DNA of 64,000 bases, from the NCBI GenBank assembly GCA_016709665.1, contig JADJMI010000004.1:124001-188000 (forward strand), in the 5' to 3' direction. Shown here one piece after another: positions 16,127 through 26,599 of the stretch. Both the position numbers and the translations under genes were made by a program. Under the pieces are notes generated by a model. That model did not search any database. It had not been told where the DNA came from and saw nothing but the letters and a program-made list of their open reading frames with translations. Origin of the DNA: Betaproteobacteria bacterium (lineage in GTDB: Bacteria; Pseudomonadota; Gammaproteobacteria; Burkholderiales; Usitatibacteraceae). The stretch's first letter is position 1. The number at the start of each line of letters is the position of its first letter.

Positions 16127-18235
16127 CTAGAACTTGTAGGTCACCATGCCGTAGAAGATGCTGTTGTTGAAGTTCGGGTTGGCCATGTAGCCGTTCAGGT
16201 AGCTGTCCGCGCGGTTGGCGGCCGTGATGACGTAGCGGTACCCGTCGAACTGGGCGTCCTTGTACGAGAACTTCTCGTACGCGTAGCCGCCCGTGACGCT
16301 CCACTGCTTGCTGAGCGCGTAGATGCCCTTGATGTCGAACGTCGTCCGCTTGGAGTCATCGTAGGCACCGATCGCTTGCGGATACGTCGCTGCTGCGATG
16401 ACCGGAGGTGCCGAGAAGTCCACCGAACCGTCGGTCTTGTAGTGGATGACAGAGGCCTTCACCTTCAGCTTTTCGGTCGCGGGGATGTCCGCCGAGAAAC
16501 CGAACGCGTAGTTGCGGTCCTTGTTGGTGCCTTCCCAGTTGTAGTTGGACGACGTGGGCGCCGTCGCGGGATCGTACGCGCCGGGAGCCGTCGAGCTGCC
16601 GACGACACGGTGGCGGGAACCGTATTCCACGCGCTCCTGGTCGTAGAAGACCGTGAAGCGCGAGCGTTCCGGATCGCCGTAGGACGCGCTGACGTAATAC
16701 TCCTTGCGCTCGTCGTTGAGGCGCCCGAGCACCTGCCCGCGGTAGTCGTTGTCCTTGATCGTCCCCTCGAAGGAAAGATCGAGGAACTCGACCGGCACCC
16801 AGTCCATCGTGAGCTTCCAGTTCTTCTGATCGAGGTCCGTGACGTCGTAGGCCTTGAGGAAGCGGTTCCAGTAGGCCACGTCGTTCGAGTTCGCCCCGTC
16901 GTTGGCGAGCAGGAAGTTGGAATCGCGCGACAGGTCCGTGTACTTCAGGCGCGTGGTCACCGTGTCGAACGAGGTGTTTTTCCACTCCGCGAACCACTTC
17001 TTGGTCTTCGTGCTGTCGAAGTCGAAGCGCGTCATCTCCGCGTCGAGGTAGTCGTAGCCGCCGCCGATGCGGTTCGACCTGCCGATGCGGAAGAACGCGT
17101 CGAAGCCCCAGTTCTTCTTGTCGTACGAGTACAGCTCGTTCTCGTACGGGGCATTGCTCGAGGCCGTGCCGATGAAGGTGACGTGGCTCGACTTGTCGTC
17201 GCGCTTGGACTTGTTGTAGTACAGGCGCGTGTCGAGGCCCTTCATCGGGTTCGACGCGAGCGACAGCGTGAGCGTGTCGTTCTCGATCTTGCCGTCGTAG
17301 CCCGGGACGCTCGGCCCCGTGGTGCCGAGCTGGCCGGTCGTGCCGTTGAGCACCTGGGTGGCGAACGTGTTGCTGCTCTTCAGTTCGTCCGACGTGTAGC
17401 GGAAGGCGACGGTCGAGTTGAGCGGCAGCTTGCGGAAGGTGGCGTTGGCGGCCAGGCGCTGGTACTTGTTGTCCGGCGGCAGGTACGTGGTGTCGAGGCC
17501 GTTGCCGAAGTAGCCGTTCTGCCAGGAGATCGACTCGGTGTCGTTCTCGAACTTGCTCGTGAGCCAGGCAAGCGAGAAGTGCATCGTCTTGGTGCTGTAG
17601 CCGCCCTCGACGGTGGCGTTCCGGGTCTCGTGCTCGACCGGGAAGATCTGGTCGACATAGCCGTTGCCGGGGCTCAGGCCCTGCGACGAGGCGCCGTACT
17701 TGTTGCCTGTCGTGCGAACGCGGTTGCCGTCGATGCGCACGTAGAACGGGTTCAGCACGGAGAGTTCCATGCCGACCGCGTCGTCGCGGCGCTTGTAGGA
17801 GACGTCGACGTTCGTCCACGTGCCCTGGTTCAGCTGCGGGAAGTTCGCCGGCGGGCGCTGCAAGTCGCCGCCCGGATTCGTATAGGGCGTACGGCCGTTG
17901 AACAGGAAGTTGTGGCGCAGCGAGTCGCTCGAGAGCCAGTACTTGAACATCTTGTCCGCGCCGCCCTTGACGCCGATGTACTGGTCGTCGCGACCGAAGT
18001 TCTCGCCGAAGAGGTCGAACCAGTAGCTCGAGCCGCGACCCTTGATGTCGATGGCCGACAGGCCGCCGCTCGAAAGATCCCGGAACTCCTGCGCTTTCGC
18101 GCCGTCGCCCAGTTCGTCCTGCCTGTTGTTGAGCACGCCCGCCGATACCGATCCTTCGACCTTGAAGTCCTGCGCGAACGCCGGGACGGCGACGAACAGG
18201 TTGGCGATGAGGAGGGAAATAAGTCGCTTTGTCAT
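16127..18235 (-). CDS. MtrB/PioB-family outer-membrane barrel, module 2
   Basis: A 702-residue outer-membrane barrel. AAAGGGG abuts an ATG at 18244 but lies 9 bases before the ATG at 18235, so the latter start is preferred. The signal peptide is residues 1-22, ending VPAFAQ. The body is repeated amphipathic beta strands, and the protein ends in VTYKF with the terminal Phe expected for Bam-dependent barrels. No cysteine is visible in the whole protein, so the N-terminal CXXC of Shewanella MtrB is missing. The partner decaheme cytochrome gene ends 14 bases upstream, the same spacing as in module 1. Expected role: sheath for electron passage across the outer membrane. Confidence 0.9.
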   Translation of the reverse strand: MTKRLISLLIANLFVAVPAFAQDFKVEGSVSAGVLNNRQDELGDGAKAQEFRDLSSGGLSAIDIKGRGSSYWFDLFGENFGRDDQYIGVKGGADKMFKYWLSSDSLRHNFLFNGRTPYTNPGGDLQRPPANFPQLNQGTWTNVDVSYKRRDDAVGMELSVLNPFYVRIDGNRVRTTGNKYGASSQGLSPGNGYVDQIFPVEHETRNATVEGGYSTKTMHFSLAWLTSKFENDTESISWQNGYFGNGLDTTYLPPDNKYQRLAANATFRKLPLNSTVAFRYTSDELKSSNTFATQVLNGTTGQLGTTGPSVPGYDGKIENDTLTLSLASNPMKGLDTRLYYNKSKRDDKSSHVTFIGTASSNAPYENELYSYDKKNWGFDAFFRIGRSNRIGGGYDYLDAEMTRFDFDSTKTKKWFAEWKNTSFDTVTTRLKYTDLSRDSNFLLANDGANSNDVAYWNRFLKAYDVTDLDQKNWKLTMDWVPVEFLDLSFEGTIKDNDYRGQVLGRLNDERKEYYVSASYGDPERSRFTVFYDQERVEYGSRHRVVGSSTAPGAYDPATAPTSSNYNWEGTNKDRNYAFGFSADIPATEKLKVKASVIHYKTDGSVDFSAPPVIAAATYPQAIGAYDDSKRTTFDIKGIYALSKQWSVTGGYAYEKFSYKDAQFDGYRYVITAANRADSYLNGYMANPNFNNSIFYGMVTYKF

Positions 18236-18249
18236 GATCGTCATCCCCT

Positions 18250-19188
18250 TTAGCGGATCAGGTACTTGCCGCGGTTCGTCGGCGCGTTCGAGCCGTGGAT
18301 CGCGTTGTGGCAATTGAGGCAGGAGCGCGAGACAAACCTCGAGCTGGTCGCACTGTCCGGGTTCGTCGTGCCGTCAGGCTTGATCCACGCCTGGTTCTGC
18401 CCGTAGTACGAGGTCGGATGACGGCCCTGGACGTGGCAGTCCTGGCAGAGGTTCGGCACCTTCTCGTTCAGCAGCTTGTTGTGGTTGGAGCCGTGCGGGG
18501 TGTGGCAGGAGAGGCAGTTGTCCTCGACCGGCGGGTGCCCGAACACGTACGGCCCGCGCTTGTCGGCGTGGCAGGAGAAGCACTGCTGGTTCACGCTCTC
18601 GTGCTTCACCATGGCGGCCGTGAGGGCGCCGTGGACGTTGTGGCAATCGGAGCACTTCACCTTGCCTTCGAGGATCGGGTGGTGCGAGGGCTTCATCGTG
18701 GCGTTGCGAACCTGCTTGTGGCAGGTGCCGCAGATGTCGGCCTCGATCGGGCGCTGGGTCGTCGTGAACGGCGCGGCGGCGACAGCCTTCGCGCTGCCGT
18801 GGATGTTGTGGCAGTTGGAGCAGGCCACGTCGTTCGTGGCGTGCTTGCCGGATTCCCAGAAGGCGAGGTGGCGGTTGCCGGCGTGGCAGCTCATGCAGGC
18901 CTCGCTCTTCACGTTGGCGGTCGTGGCCTTGGCCATCGGGTTCTTCGCCAGCGGCTTCTTGCCCTTGGCGGCCACGTGCTCGGTGGCGTCGCCGTGGCAG
19001 TTGATGCATGCCGTGCCCTTGGCGTCGTTCTTGCGGCCGTGGGCGGTGGACTTGATGGAATCCTGGCTTTCCTCGTGACACTTGCTGCAGACCGGTTCGG
19101 CGCTTTGGGCGCTGGCCGGAACGGACCAGAGGAACGAAAGCGACAGGGCGCAAGCCGTGGCGAGCGCAGCCGCAAGACGATGATGCAT
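18250..19188 (-). CDS. DmsE/MtrA-family periplasmic decaheme c-type cytochrome, module 2
   Basis: A 312-residue exported cytochrome, identical in length to its module 1 paralog. The ATG at 19188 follows a strong GGGAGG ribosome-binding site. The signal peptide is residues 1-29 (ending SASAQ). Ten CXXCH motifs run from CSKCH to CLNCH. Blocks such as CHGDATEHVA, HPILEGKV and CHNVHG are shared with the module 1 protein, so the two are paralogs. It is the first gene of the locus. About 425 bases of non-coding leader, with a perfect FNR-type box, separate it from the CAU tRNA. The direction of electron flow (metal reduction or iron oxidation) cannot be decided from this sequence. Confidence 0.95.
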   Translation of the reverse strand: MHHRLAAALATACALSLSFLWSVPASAQSAEPVCSKCHEESQDSIKSTAHGRKNDAKGTACINCHGDATEHVAAKGKKPLAKNPMAKATTANVKSEACMSCHAGNRHLAFWESGKHATNDVACSNCHNIHGSAKAVAAAPFTTTQRPIEADICGTCHKQVRNATMKPSHHPILEGKVKCSDCHNVHGALTAAMVKHESVNQQCFSCHADKRGPYVFGHPPVEDNCLSCHTPHGSNHNKLLNEKVPNLCQDCHVQGRHPTSYYGQNQAWIKPDGTTNPDSATSSRFVSRSCLNCHNAIHGSNAPTNRGKYLIR

Positions 19189-19613
19189 TTTGCCTCCCGA
19201 TGCGCCTTCCCGATGGGGGAGGAAAGGCGCGAAGTTGATCGTGTGCTGCGTGTTCTGCGGGTCCTTCCACCGGGCCTGGAAACCTGCTTCTCCTGCGGTT
19301 TCCATGCCCGCCGATGCCCGACTTCTTGTCGTGATGCCGCGGGTCCTTCCGCTGCTTTCGAAACGAACCGAAAAAGTTGGCCCGTCCGCTTGATGCATTG
19401 TCGCTTATCACGCAGGAGCAAATACACCCCCGCAAGGATACGAGGCAGCTTACCGACGGCCGGGCGTCCCAATTTTGATACGAATCAACCGCGCAGGCGG
19501 CTTGGACGGCATGCCGGAGGGCACGATGTTTCAGAGGGAAACCGATTCGGATCGCCTGGACGCCCGCCCGCGGTCATGGGACCAAAGGTTAACGAAAGGA
19601 AAAGGGGAGAGGG
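19189..19613. other. Non-coding region upstream of the porin-cytochrome locus
   Basis: A 425-base stretch with no convincing gene. It carries a perfect FNR/Anr-type box at 19475-19488 and a weak -10-like TAAGCT at 19452-19447 on the minus strand, which would place transcription start near 19440 and give a leader of about 250 bases. I see no clear riboswitch or small-RNA hairpin. Confidence 0.6.
19475..19488 (-). promoter_or_regulatory. Perfect FNR/Anr-type box upstream of module 2
   Basis: TTGATACGAATCAA matches the FNR/Anr consensus TTGAT-N4-ATCAA at all ten defined positions. The -10-like TAAGCT lies 22 bases downstream on the minus strand, the class II activator geometry. The nearest gene in that direction is the module 2 decaheme cytochrome, 286 bases away. 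Confidence 0.72.
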
Positions 19614-19687
<74 letters not shown>

Positions 19688-19700
19688 TTCTTGAAGCGAC

Positions 19701-19723
19701 AATGCCCGCGCGGTGCGGGCATT
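19701..19723 (-). terminator. Hairpin after rpoD
   Basis: AATGCCCGC and GCGGGCATT form a perfect 9-bp stem with a 5-base loop, between the rpoD stop at 19774 and the tRNA. No T-run follows on the minus strand, so it may be a processing or weak termination signal. Confidence 0.45.
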
Positions 19724-19773
19724 GTACGGGTCGGCGCCGAAGCGCCGGATGTTACATGCACCGTTACAGTGCG

Positions 19774-21654
<1,881 letters not shown>

Positions 21655-21702
21655 GCGCTTAATCTCCGAGGAGGTGTCCGGTCTGGGGAACCAAGCATTT
21701 TA

Positions 21703-23523
21703 TCATCGTTTGGGCCCCGAATCGACCCCCGGCCCGGCGCCCTTGGCAGCACTTTGGCGTGCCTGGAGGGAGGTCCACTCGGCGCGCTCCTCGGCGGTGA
21801 GGAGCCCGGCAGCCCAGCGGGCCTCGAGTTCGGCCTTGCGGCGGTCCGAGCGGGCATGGGCCAGCCGCTCCTGCAGGCCGTCCAGTTCCGAGGCGAGGTC
21901 CAGGTCGGCGCCCTCCATTTCGTCGAGTACCCGGCCCCGGCCCAGGGCCGATTCGATCGCCGGATAGTGGTCGGACCCTTCGAAGCGGGCGCTTACCTGC
22001 CCGAGCGTCAATCCCGCCGCGGACTCCCGGGCAAAGGAAATGAGGGCTTGAAGGGCCTCGCCATCGGCCGAATCGTTGCCGACCAGGTCCGGGTCGAGGG
22101 TGGCGGCGAGGTCCGGCCGGCGCAACACGCGCTCGAGCAGTTGCGACTCGACCGTGGCCGTCCTTCGGGGCGAGCGGACTGGCGGGGGGGCATAGTGTCC
22201 GCGCGGCGATTCCCGGGTGGGCGCCGGCAGGCCGAGGTCGGCGGGGGACAGCCCCGCCATCTCGGCGACGCGCCGCCGCAGCATGGCGCCCAGGGCAGGC
22301 GCCTCGATCCGGGCCAGGTGGGGCTTCAACTCCGCCACGAAACGCGCCCGCCCCTCCTCCGTTCCCATGTCGACCCTGGCGGCGACTTCCCCCACCAGGA
22401 ACTGCGACAGGGGCTTCGCCTGCGCAAGCGCCTCGACGAACCCCTCCTTGCCGCGTCGTCGCACGAAAGTGTCCGGATCGTCCTCCGCCGGCAGGAACAG
22501 GAAGCGGACCGTCTTGCCGTCAGCGAGCACCGGAAGCGAGACCTCGAGCGCCCGCCAGGCCGCCTTGCGCCCCGCGCTGTCGCCATCGAAGCAGAAGACG
22601 ACGTCGTCGGCCAGCTTGAGGAGCTTGGCGACGTGCATGGGCGTCGTCGCGGTACCGAGGGTCGCCACGGCGTTCTCGACGCCGTGCTGCGCGAGCGCCA
22701 CGACGTCCATGTAGCCCTCGACCACGATCACGAGGCTTTCGTCGCGGATGGCCCGCCGGGCCTGGTAGAGGCCGTAGAGTTCCCGCCCCTTCTCGAAAAG
22801 CGGCGTCTCGGGCGAATTGAGGTACTTGGGCTCGCCTTCGCCGATCACCCGCCCGCCGAAGCCGATCACGTTGCCGCGCGCGTCGAGGATCGGGAACATG
22901 ACGCGTCCGCGAAAGCGGTCGTACCGGCGCGATTTCCTCGCCGGTTCGCCCTCGCCCGCCTCGCCCGGTTCGGAATCGATCACGAGGCCCGTGTCCTTCA
23001 TGACGGGCGCATCGTAGTCCGGGAACACGGCCTGCAGCGACTGCCACGCGTCCGGCGCATAACCCAGGCCGTAGCGCGCGGCGATCTCGCCCGACAGGCC
23101 GCGCCGCTTGAGATAGTCGATGGCCGCAGGCGTCTTCTTCAGCTCCGCCCGGTAGTAGGCGAGCGCCTCGACCATGCGCTCGATGAGGCCCTTGGCCTGC
23201 GCGCCCGAAGGGCGTCCCGGCGAGTCGCCGCGAACGTCCGGCACCTCGAGGCCGACTTGCTGCGCGAGCTCGCGAATGGCGTCGGGATAGGAAAGCCCCG
23301 AGTACTCCATCACGAAACCGATGGCGTTGCCGTGCACGCCGCAGCCGAAGCAGTGGTAGAACTGCTTGGACGGGCTCACGTTGAACGAGGGTGTCTTCTC
23401 GTTGTGGAACGGGCAGCACGCCTTGAAGTTCGTGCCGGCCTTCTTCAGGCGCACGTGCTTGTCGATCACGTCGACGATATCGACGCGGGCGAGCAGGGTC
23501 TGGATGAAATCCGGCGGGATCAT
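21703..23523 (-). CDS. dnaG: DNA primase
   Basis: A 606-residue primase that makes RNA primers for replication. The N-terminal CHC2 zinc finger is visible as CPFH at residues 37-40 and CFGC at 58-61. The Toprim catalytic core shows EGYMDVVAL and CFDGDSAGRKA in the middle third. The C-terminal DnaB-interacting region follows after about residue 430. It lies between yqeY and rpoD in the macromolecular-synthesis operon, on the minus strand. Confidence 0.98.
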   Translation of the reverse strand: MIPPDFIQTLLARVDIVDVIDKHVRLKKAGTNFKACCPFHNEKTPSFNVSPSKQFYHCFGCGVHGNAIGFVMEYSGLSYPDAIRELAQQVGLEVPDVRGDSPGRPSGAQAKGLIERMVEALAYYRAELKKTPAAIDYLKRRGLSGEIAARYGLGYAPDAWQSLQAVFPDYDAPVMKDTGLVIDSEPGEAGEGEPARKSRRYDRFRGRVMFPILDARGNVIGFGGRVIGEGEPKYLNSPETPLFEKGRELYGLYQARRAIRDESLVIVVEGYMDVVALAQHGVENAVATLGTATTPMHVAKLLKLADDVVFCFDGDSAGRKAAWRALEVSLPVLADGKTVRFLFLPAEDDPDTFVRRRGKEGFVEALAQAKPLSQFLVGEVAARVDMGTEEGRARFVAELKPHLARIEAPALGAMLRRRVAEMAGLSPADLGLPAPTRESPRGHYAPPPVRSPRRTATVESQLLERVLRRPDLAATLDPDLVGNDSADGEALQALISFARESAAGLTLGQVSARFEGSDHYPAIESALGRGRVLDEMEGADLDLASELDGLQERLAHARSDRRKAELEARWAAGLLTAEERAEWTSLQARQSAAKGAGPGVDSGPKR

Positions 23524-23614
23524 TCGCGAGGCGGCTTTCGGGTCCTTCGCGGTTTCCCCCGATGCGCCCGGGGGCAGCGCGCGCCGCGGTCGGCGCGACC
23601 ACGGGCACCCGGCC

Positions 23615-24061
23615 TCAGCCGGAGAGCTTCGCTTTCACGAGCGCCGAGACCTTGCCCATGTCGGCCTTGCCGGCGACCTGCGGCTTCACCACCGCCATTA
23701 CCTTGCCCATCTCCGAAGGCGACCGCGCGCCGCACGACGCCACGGCCGCGGCCACGATCGCATCGAGCTCGGCATCCGGCAATTGCTGCGGCAGGTAGCC
23801 GGAGAGGATGGCCATCTCGGCCTTTTCCCGGTCGGCGAGGTCCGTGCGGCCGGCCCGCTCGTATTGCTCGACGGAGTCCTTGCGCTGCTTGAGCATCTTC
23901 TCGACCACGGCGACGACGCCGGCGTCGTCGAGCGTGATGCGCTCGTCGACCTCGCGCTGCTTCACGGCGGCGAGCAGCAGGCGGAGGGTGGCGAGGCGCT
24001 CGGCCTCGCGCGCCTTCAGGGCGGACTTCATGTCCTCGTTCACGCGTTCGCGAAGCGTCAT
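23615..24061 (-). CDS. GatB/YqeY domain protein
   Basis: A 148-residue YqeY-family protein, homologous to the tRNA-binding tail domain of GatB but free-standing. Typical features are the N-terminal MTLRERVNEDMKSALKAREA, the central REKAEMAILSGYLPQQL, and the end block GKVMAVVKPQVAGKADMGKV. The exact function of the single-domain form is unknown; a role near tRNA amidation has been suggested. Its position between rpsU and dnaG is common in proteobacteria, and it shares their strand. Confidence 0.94.
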   Translation of the reverse strand: MTLRERVNEDMKSALKAREAERLATLRLLLAAVKQREVDERITLDDAGVVAVVEKMLKQRKDSVEQYERAGRTDLADREKAEMAILSGYLPQQLPDAELDAIVAAAVASCGARSPSEMGKVMAVVKPQVAGKADMGKVSALVKAKLSG

Positions 24062-24142
24062 CGGCGTCGATCTCCAGAAACGACTGCGGCGAGCGGGGCA
24101 ACGGGGCCCGGCTCGCCGCGGAAAACCCGTGCTGGGGCCGGA

Positions 24143-24355
24143 CTAGTAAAGCTTCGGCGGCAGCATCTGCGCGCGCATGCGCTTGTAGCGGCGCTTCACG
24201 GCAGCCGCATGCTTGCGCTTGCGTTCGGCAGTGGGCTTCTCGTAGAACTCGCGGGCGCGAAGTTCGGTAAGGAGGCCCGTCTTTTCGACCGCGCGCTTGA
24301 AGCGGCGAAGCGCAACGTCGAAGGGCTCGTTTTCCTTGACTCGGATGGTCGGCAT
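24143..24355 (-). CDS. rpsU: 30S ribosomal protein S21
   Basis: A 70-residue basic ribosomal protein, the usual length for betaproteobacterial S21. It starts MPTIRVKENEPFDVALRRFK and ends with the Arg/Lys-rich KRRYKRMRAQMLPPKLY. The ATG at 24355 is chosen because all family similarity begins there. It is the first gene of the rpsU-yqeY-dnaG-rpoD operon and is divergent from tsaD, with about 110 bases between them holding the promoters. Confidence 0.97.
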   Translation of the reverse strand: MPTIRVKENEPFDVALRRFKRAVEKTGLLTELRAREFYEKPTAERKRKHAAAVKRRYKRMRAQMLPPKLY

Positions 24356-24465
24356 GTCGTGGGAAAGTCCGGTAAGTAAGAATTCAGGAGGCGGAAAACC
24401 CTGCATAATATCAAAGTTTTGCGCCCGAGGAAACCGGGCGTTTCCCCCCTCCCGCCTGCCCGCCC

Positions 24466-25470
24466 GTGATCACCCTCGGCATCGAGACTTCCTGCGACGA
24501 GACCGGCGTCGCCCTCTACGACGACGAGCGCGGCGTGCTGGGCGAAACCCTGCACTCGCAAGTGGACCTGCACGCCCTCTACGGCGGTGTCGTGCCGGAA
24601 CTCGCCTCCCGCGACCACGTCCGGCGGTTGTTGCCCCTGCTGCGCGAGGCCCTCGATCGGGCGCACTGCACCCTGGCGGATGTCGACCGGATTGCCTACA
24701 CCCGCGGGCCCGGGCTCGCCGGCGCCCTGCTGGTGGGTGCCTCGGTGGCTTCCGGCCTCGGCCTGGCGCTCGGCAAGCCCGTGGTCGGAATCCATCATCT
24801 CGAAGGCCATCTCCTCTCGCCGCTGCTCGCCACCCCCCGGCCGGACTTCCCTTTCGTCGCGCTGCTCGTCTCCGGCGGTCACACGCAACTCATGGCCGTC
24901 GAAGGCGTGGGCCGGTACCGGCTGCTCGGGGAGAGCGTCGACGACGCGGCCGGCGAGGCTTTCGACAAGACCGCCACGCTCCTCGGGCTCGGGTATCCCG
25001 GCGGACCTGCCCTCGCCCGCCTGGCAGATCATGGCAACCCCGCGCGGCACGCATTTCCCCGCCCGTTGAAAGCGAGCGGCAAGCTCGATTTCAGCTTCAG
25101 CGGACTCAAGACCGCCGCGCTGCACTGCGTGCGCGGGAGGACGCTTTCGGATGCCGAGAAAGCCGATGTCGCCGCCTCCTTCCAGGCGGCGGTGGTGGAC
25201 GTTCTCGCGGCCAAATGCCTGCTCGCGCTCGAACGGACGGGATACGCGCGGCTGGTGGTAGCCGGCGGCGTGGGCGCCAACCGGGCCTTGCGCGAAAGGC
25301 TGGTCCGGGAAACGCTCGCGGCCGGCGCGACGGCGCATTTCCCGCCGGTCGCCCTGTGCACCGACAACGGCGCGATGATCGCCTTCGCGGCGGCGCTCAA
25401 GGCGGAATCGGGCACCCCCGTGGAGCACGGATTCGCCGTCAAGCCGCGCTGGGCGCTATCCGAAGCGTGA
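24466..25470 (+). CDS. tsaD: tRNA N6-threonylcarbamoyladenosine synthase subunit TsaD
   Basis: A 334-residue ASKHA-fold enzyme that transfers the threonylcarbamoyl group onto A37 of ANN-decoding tRNAs, together with TsaB and TsaE. Signature parts are the N-terminal LGIETSCDETGVALY, the metal-binding HHLEGHL near residue 110, the VSGGHTQL loop, and VAGGVGANRALR with the late Asp in CTDNGAMIA. The start is GTG at 24466. The gene is divergent from rpsU, an arrangement conserved across many proteobacteria. Confidence 0.97.
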   Translation: MITLGIETSCDETGVALYDDERGVLGETLHSQVDLHALYGGVVPELASRDHVRRLLPLLREALDRAHCTLADVDRIAYTRGPGLAGALLVGASVASGLGLALGKPVVGIHHLEGHLLSPLLATPRPDFPFVALLVSGGHTQLMAVEGVGRYRLLGESVDDAAGEAFDKTATLLGLGYPGGPALARLADHGNPARHAFPRPLKASGKLDFSFSGLKTAALHCVRGRTLSDAEKADVAASFQAAVVDVLAAKCLLALERTGYARLVVAGGVGANRALRERLVRETLAAGATAHFPPVALCTDNGAMIAFAAALKAESGTPVEHGFAVKPRWALSEA

Positions 25471-25480
25471 GCACCCGGCG

Positions 25481-26062
25481 CTAGTCAGCGCCCCGGCGAT
25501 AGGCCCGTTCGGCATCCGCGAGTTCCTCGAGGGCCTTGTCGAGTTCCGTGTCGAGTTTCTTCTGCCGATCGTAATAGGCTTCGCCGGGAATCTGCGCGGC
25601 GCAAAGCATGAAGGGGCGGCCTTGCGAATCCGAGGAATTGCGGCAATTGGACCTCGGCGGCGACTGCCCCGCCTTGAGGGGAGCGAAGCGCTGCTGGATC
25701 ACCTGCATCTCGTCGGGCCCCGGCTCGCCGCCTTCGGCCTTCGCCTTTCGGGCCGCCTCGACCTTGTCCTGGGCCGCGCGCAGCGCCTTCGCGAGCGCCT
25801 CCCGGTTGGCTGTCCGGTCGGCGCCGTAGGTCGATGACCCGGAAGTGGACGGCGTCACGACCGGCGGCCGCTTGAAAGGCACGCGGTTCGACTCCGTATC
25901 CGGTTCGAGGCGGATCACCTGCCCGTCGAAATTCTTCGGGGCGTGGTCCGAATAGGTGATGCGGCCGTCCTTCGCGATGAGCTTGTAGAGCACCTGCTGG
26001 GCCGACGCCGCGCCGGCCCCGGCGAGCAGGACGGCGACGACGAGGGTCGCCGGGACTCTCAT
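25481..26062 (-). CDS. DUF4124-domain exported protein
   Basis: A 193-residue exported protein with a signal peptide (residues 1-22, ending ASAQ). A short DUF4124-like beta domain follows, with VLYKLIAKDGRITYSDHAPKN. The remainder is charged, largely helical, with KALRAAQDKVEAARKAKAE. Three cysteines lie near the C-terminus. The function of DUF4124 proteins is unknown. The ATG at 26062 shares a base with the stop of the upstream paralog (TGATG), so the two are probably co-translated. Confidence 0.8.
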   Translation of the reverse strand: MRVPATLVVAVLLAGAGAASAQQVLYKLIAKDGRITYSDHAPKNFDGQVIRLEPDTESNRVPFKRPPVVTPSTSGSSTYGADRTANREALAKALRAAQDKVEAARKAKAEGGEPGPDEMQVIQQRFAPLKAGQSPPRSNCRNSSDSQGRPFMLCAAQIPGEAYYDRQKKLDTELDKALEELADAERAYRRGAD

Positions 26063-26586
26063 CAATCGATCGCGGCCTGCCGCGCGGCCTTCTGGGCTCG
26101 GTCGAGGTTTTCCTCGGCGGCCTTCACCGCATCCTCGAGGGCCTTGATGCGCTGCAAGTAGGCCTCGGTCGGCACCGGGCGCGCGCCGCCGCCCTTCTTG
26201 CCCATCCAGTCCAGTTCGCCTTCCCGGGGCTCCTGCCCATCCTTGAGGGCCTTCTTCGCTTCGTCGAGGGCGTCCTGCGCCTGCACCTTGGCGTTTTCGG
26301 TCTCGAGGCGCAGGGCCTCCTGCGGCGTGAGCGCGCGCGGCTGGAGATACTGCGGCCGTTCGTTCGGCTTCGGGAAAACGGCCAGGTTGGCGCGCGGATC
26401 GATCTCGATCTTCACGACGCGCCCGGGATAGTCCTTCGGCGCCGACTGGGCGTACGTCACCTTGCCGTCGCGGGCGATGAGCTTGTAGATCACCTCGACC
26501 TTGGCCGGCGCGGGATAATTCTGGGCTCGGACGGCGAAGGGCAAGGCGACCGCCAGGGCGAGCGCGAGGAACGGGAGTCTCTTCAT
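26062..26586 (-). CDS. DUF4124-domain exported protein (paralog)
   Basis: A 174-residue exported protein with a signal peptide of residues 1-21 ending VRAQ. A DUF4124-like motif, VIYKLIARDGKVTYAQSAPKD, closely parallels the neighbouring protein, followed by a coiled-coil-like helical tail (IKALEDAVKAAEENLDRAQ). The pair looks like a tandem duplication that has since diverged. It starts 13 bases after the end of moeB on the same strand and is probably the end of the gpmA-envC-ctpA-moeB transcript. Function unknown. Confidence 0.8.
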   Translation of the reverse strand: MKRLPFLALALAVALPFAVRAQNYPAPAKVEVIYKLIARDGKVTYAQSAPKDYPGRVVKIEIDPRANLAVFPKPNERPQYLQPRALTPQEALRLETENAKVQAQDALDEAKKALKDGQEPREGELDWMGKKGGGARPVPTEAYLQRIKALEDAVKAAEENLDRAQKAARQAAID

Positions 26587-26599
26587 GCCGGGTTCTCTC

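Noticed and set aside
18250..19188. NrfB/NapB-type or DMSO-respiration cytochrome
   Set aside because: Ten hemes, about 310 residues and a directly following MtrB/PioB barrel fit an outer-membrane conduit; no DMSO reductase genes (dmsAB) are in the window.
24356..24465. A sigma-70 promoter for rpsU with -10 TATTAT on the minus strand
   Set aside because: The -10-like TATTAT is present, but no acceptable -35 hexamer is found at 16-18 bases, so I did not list it as a feature.
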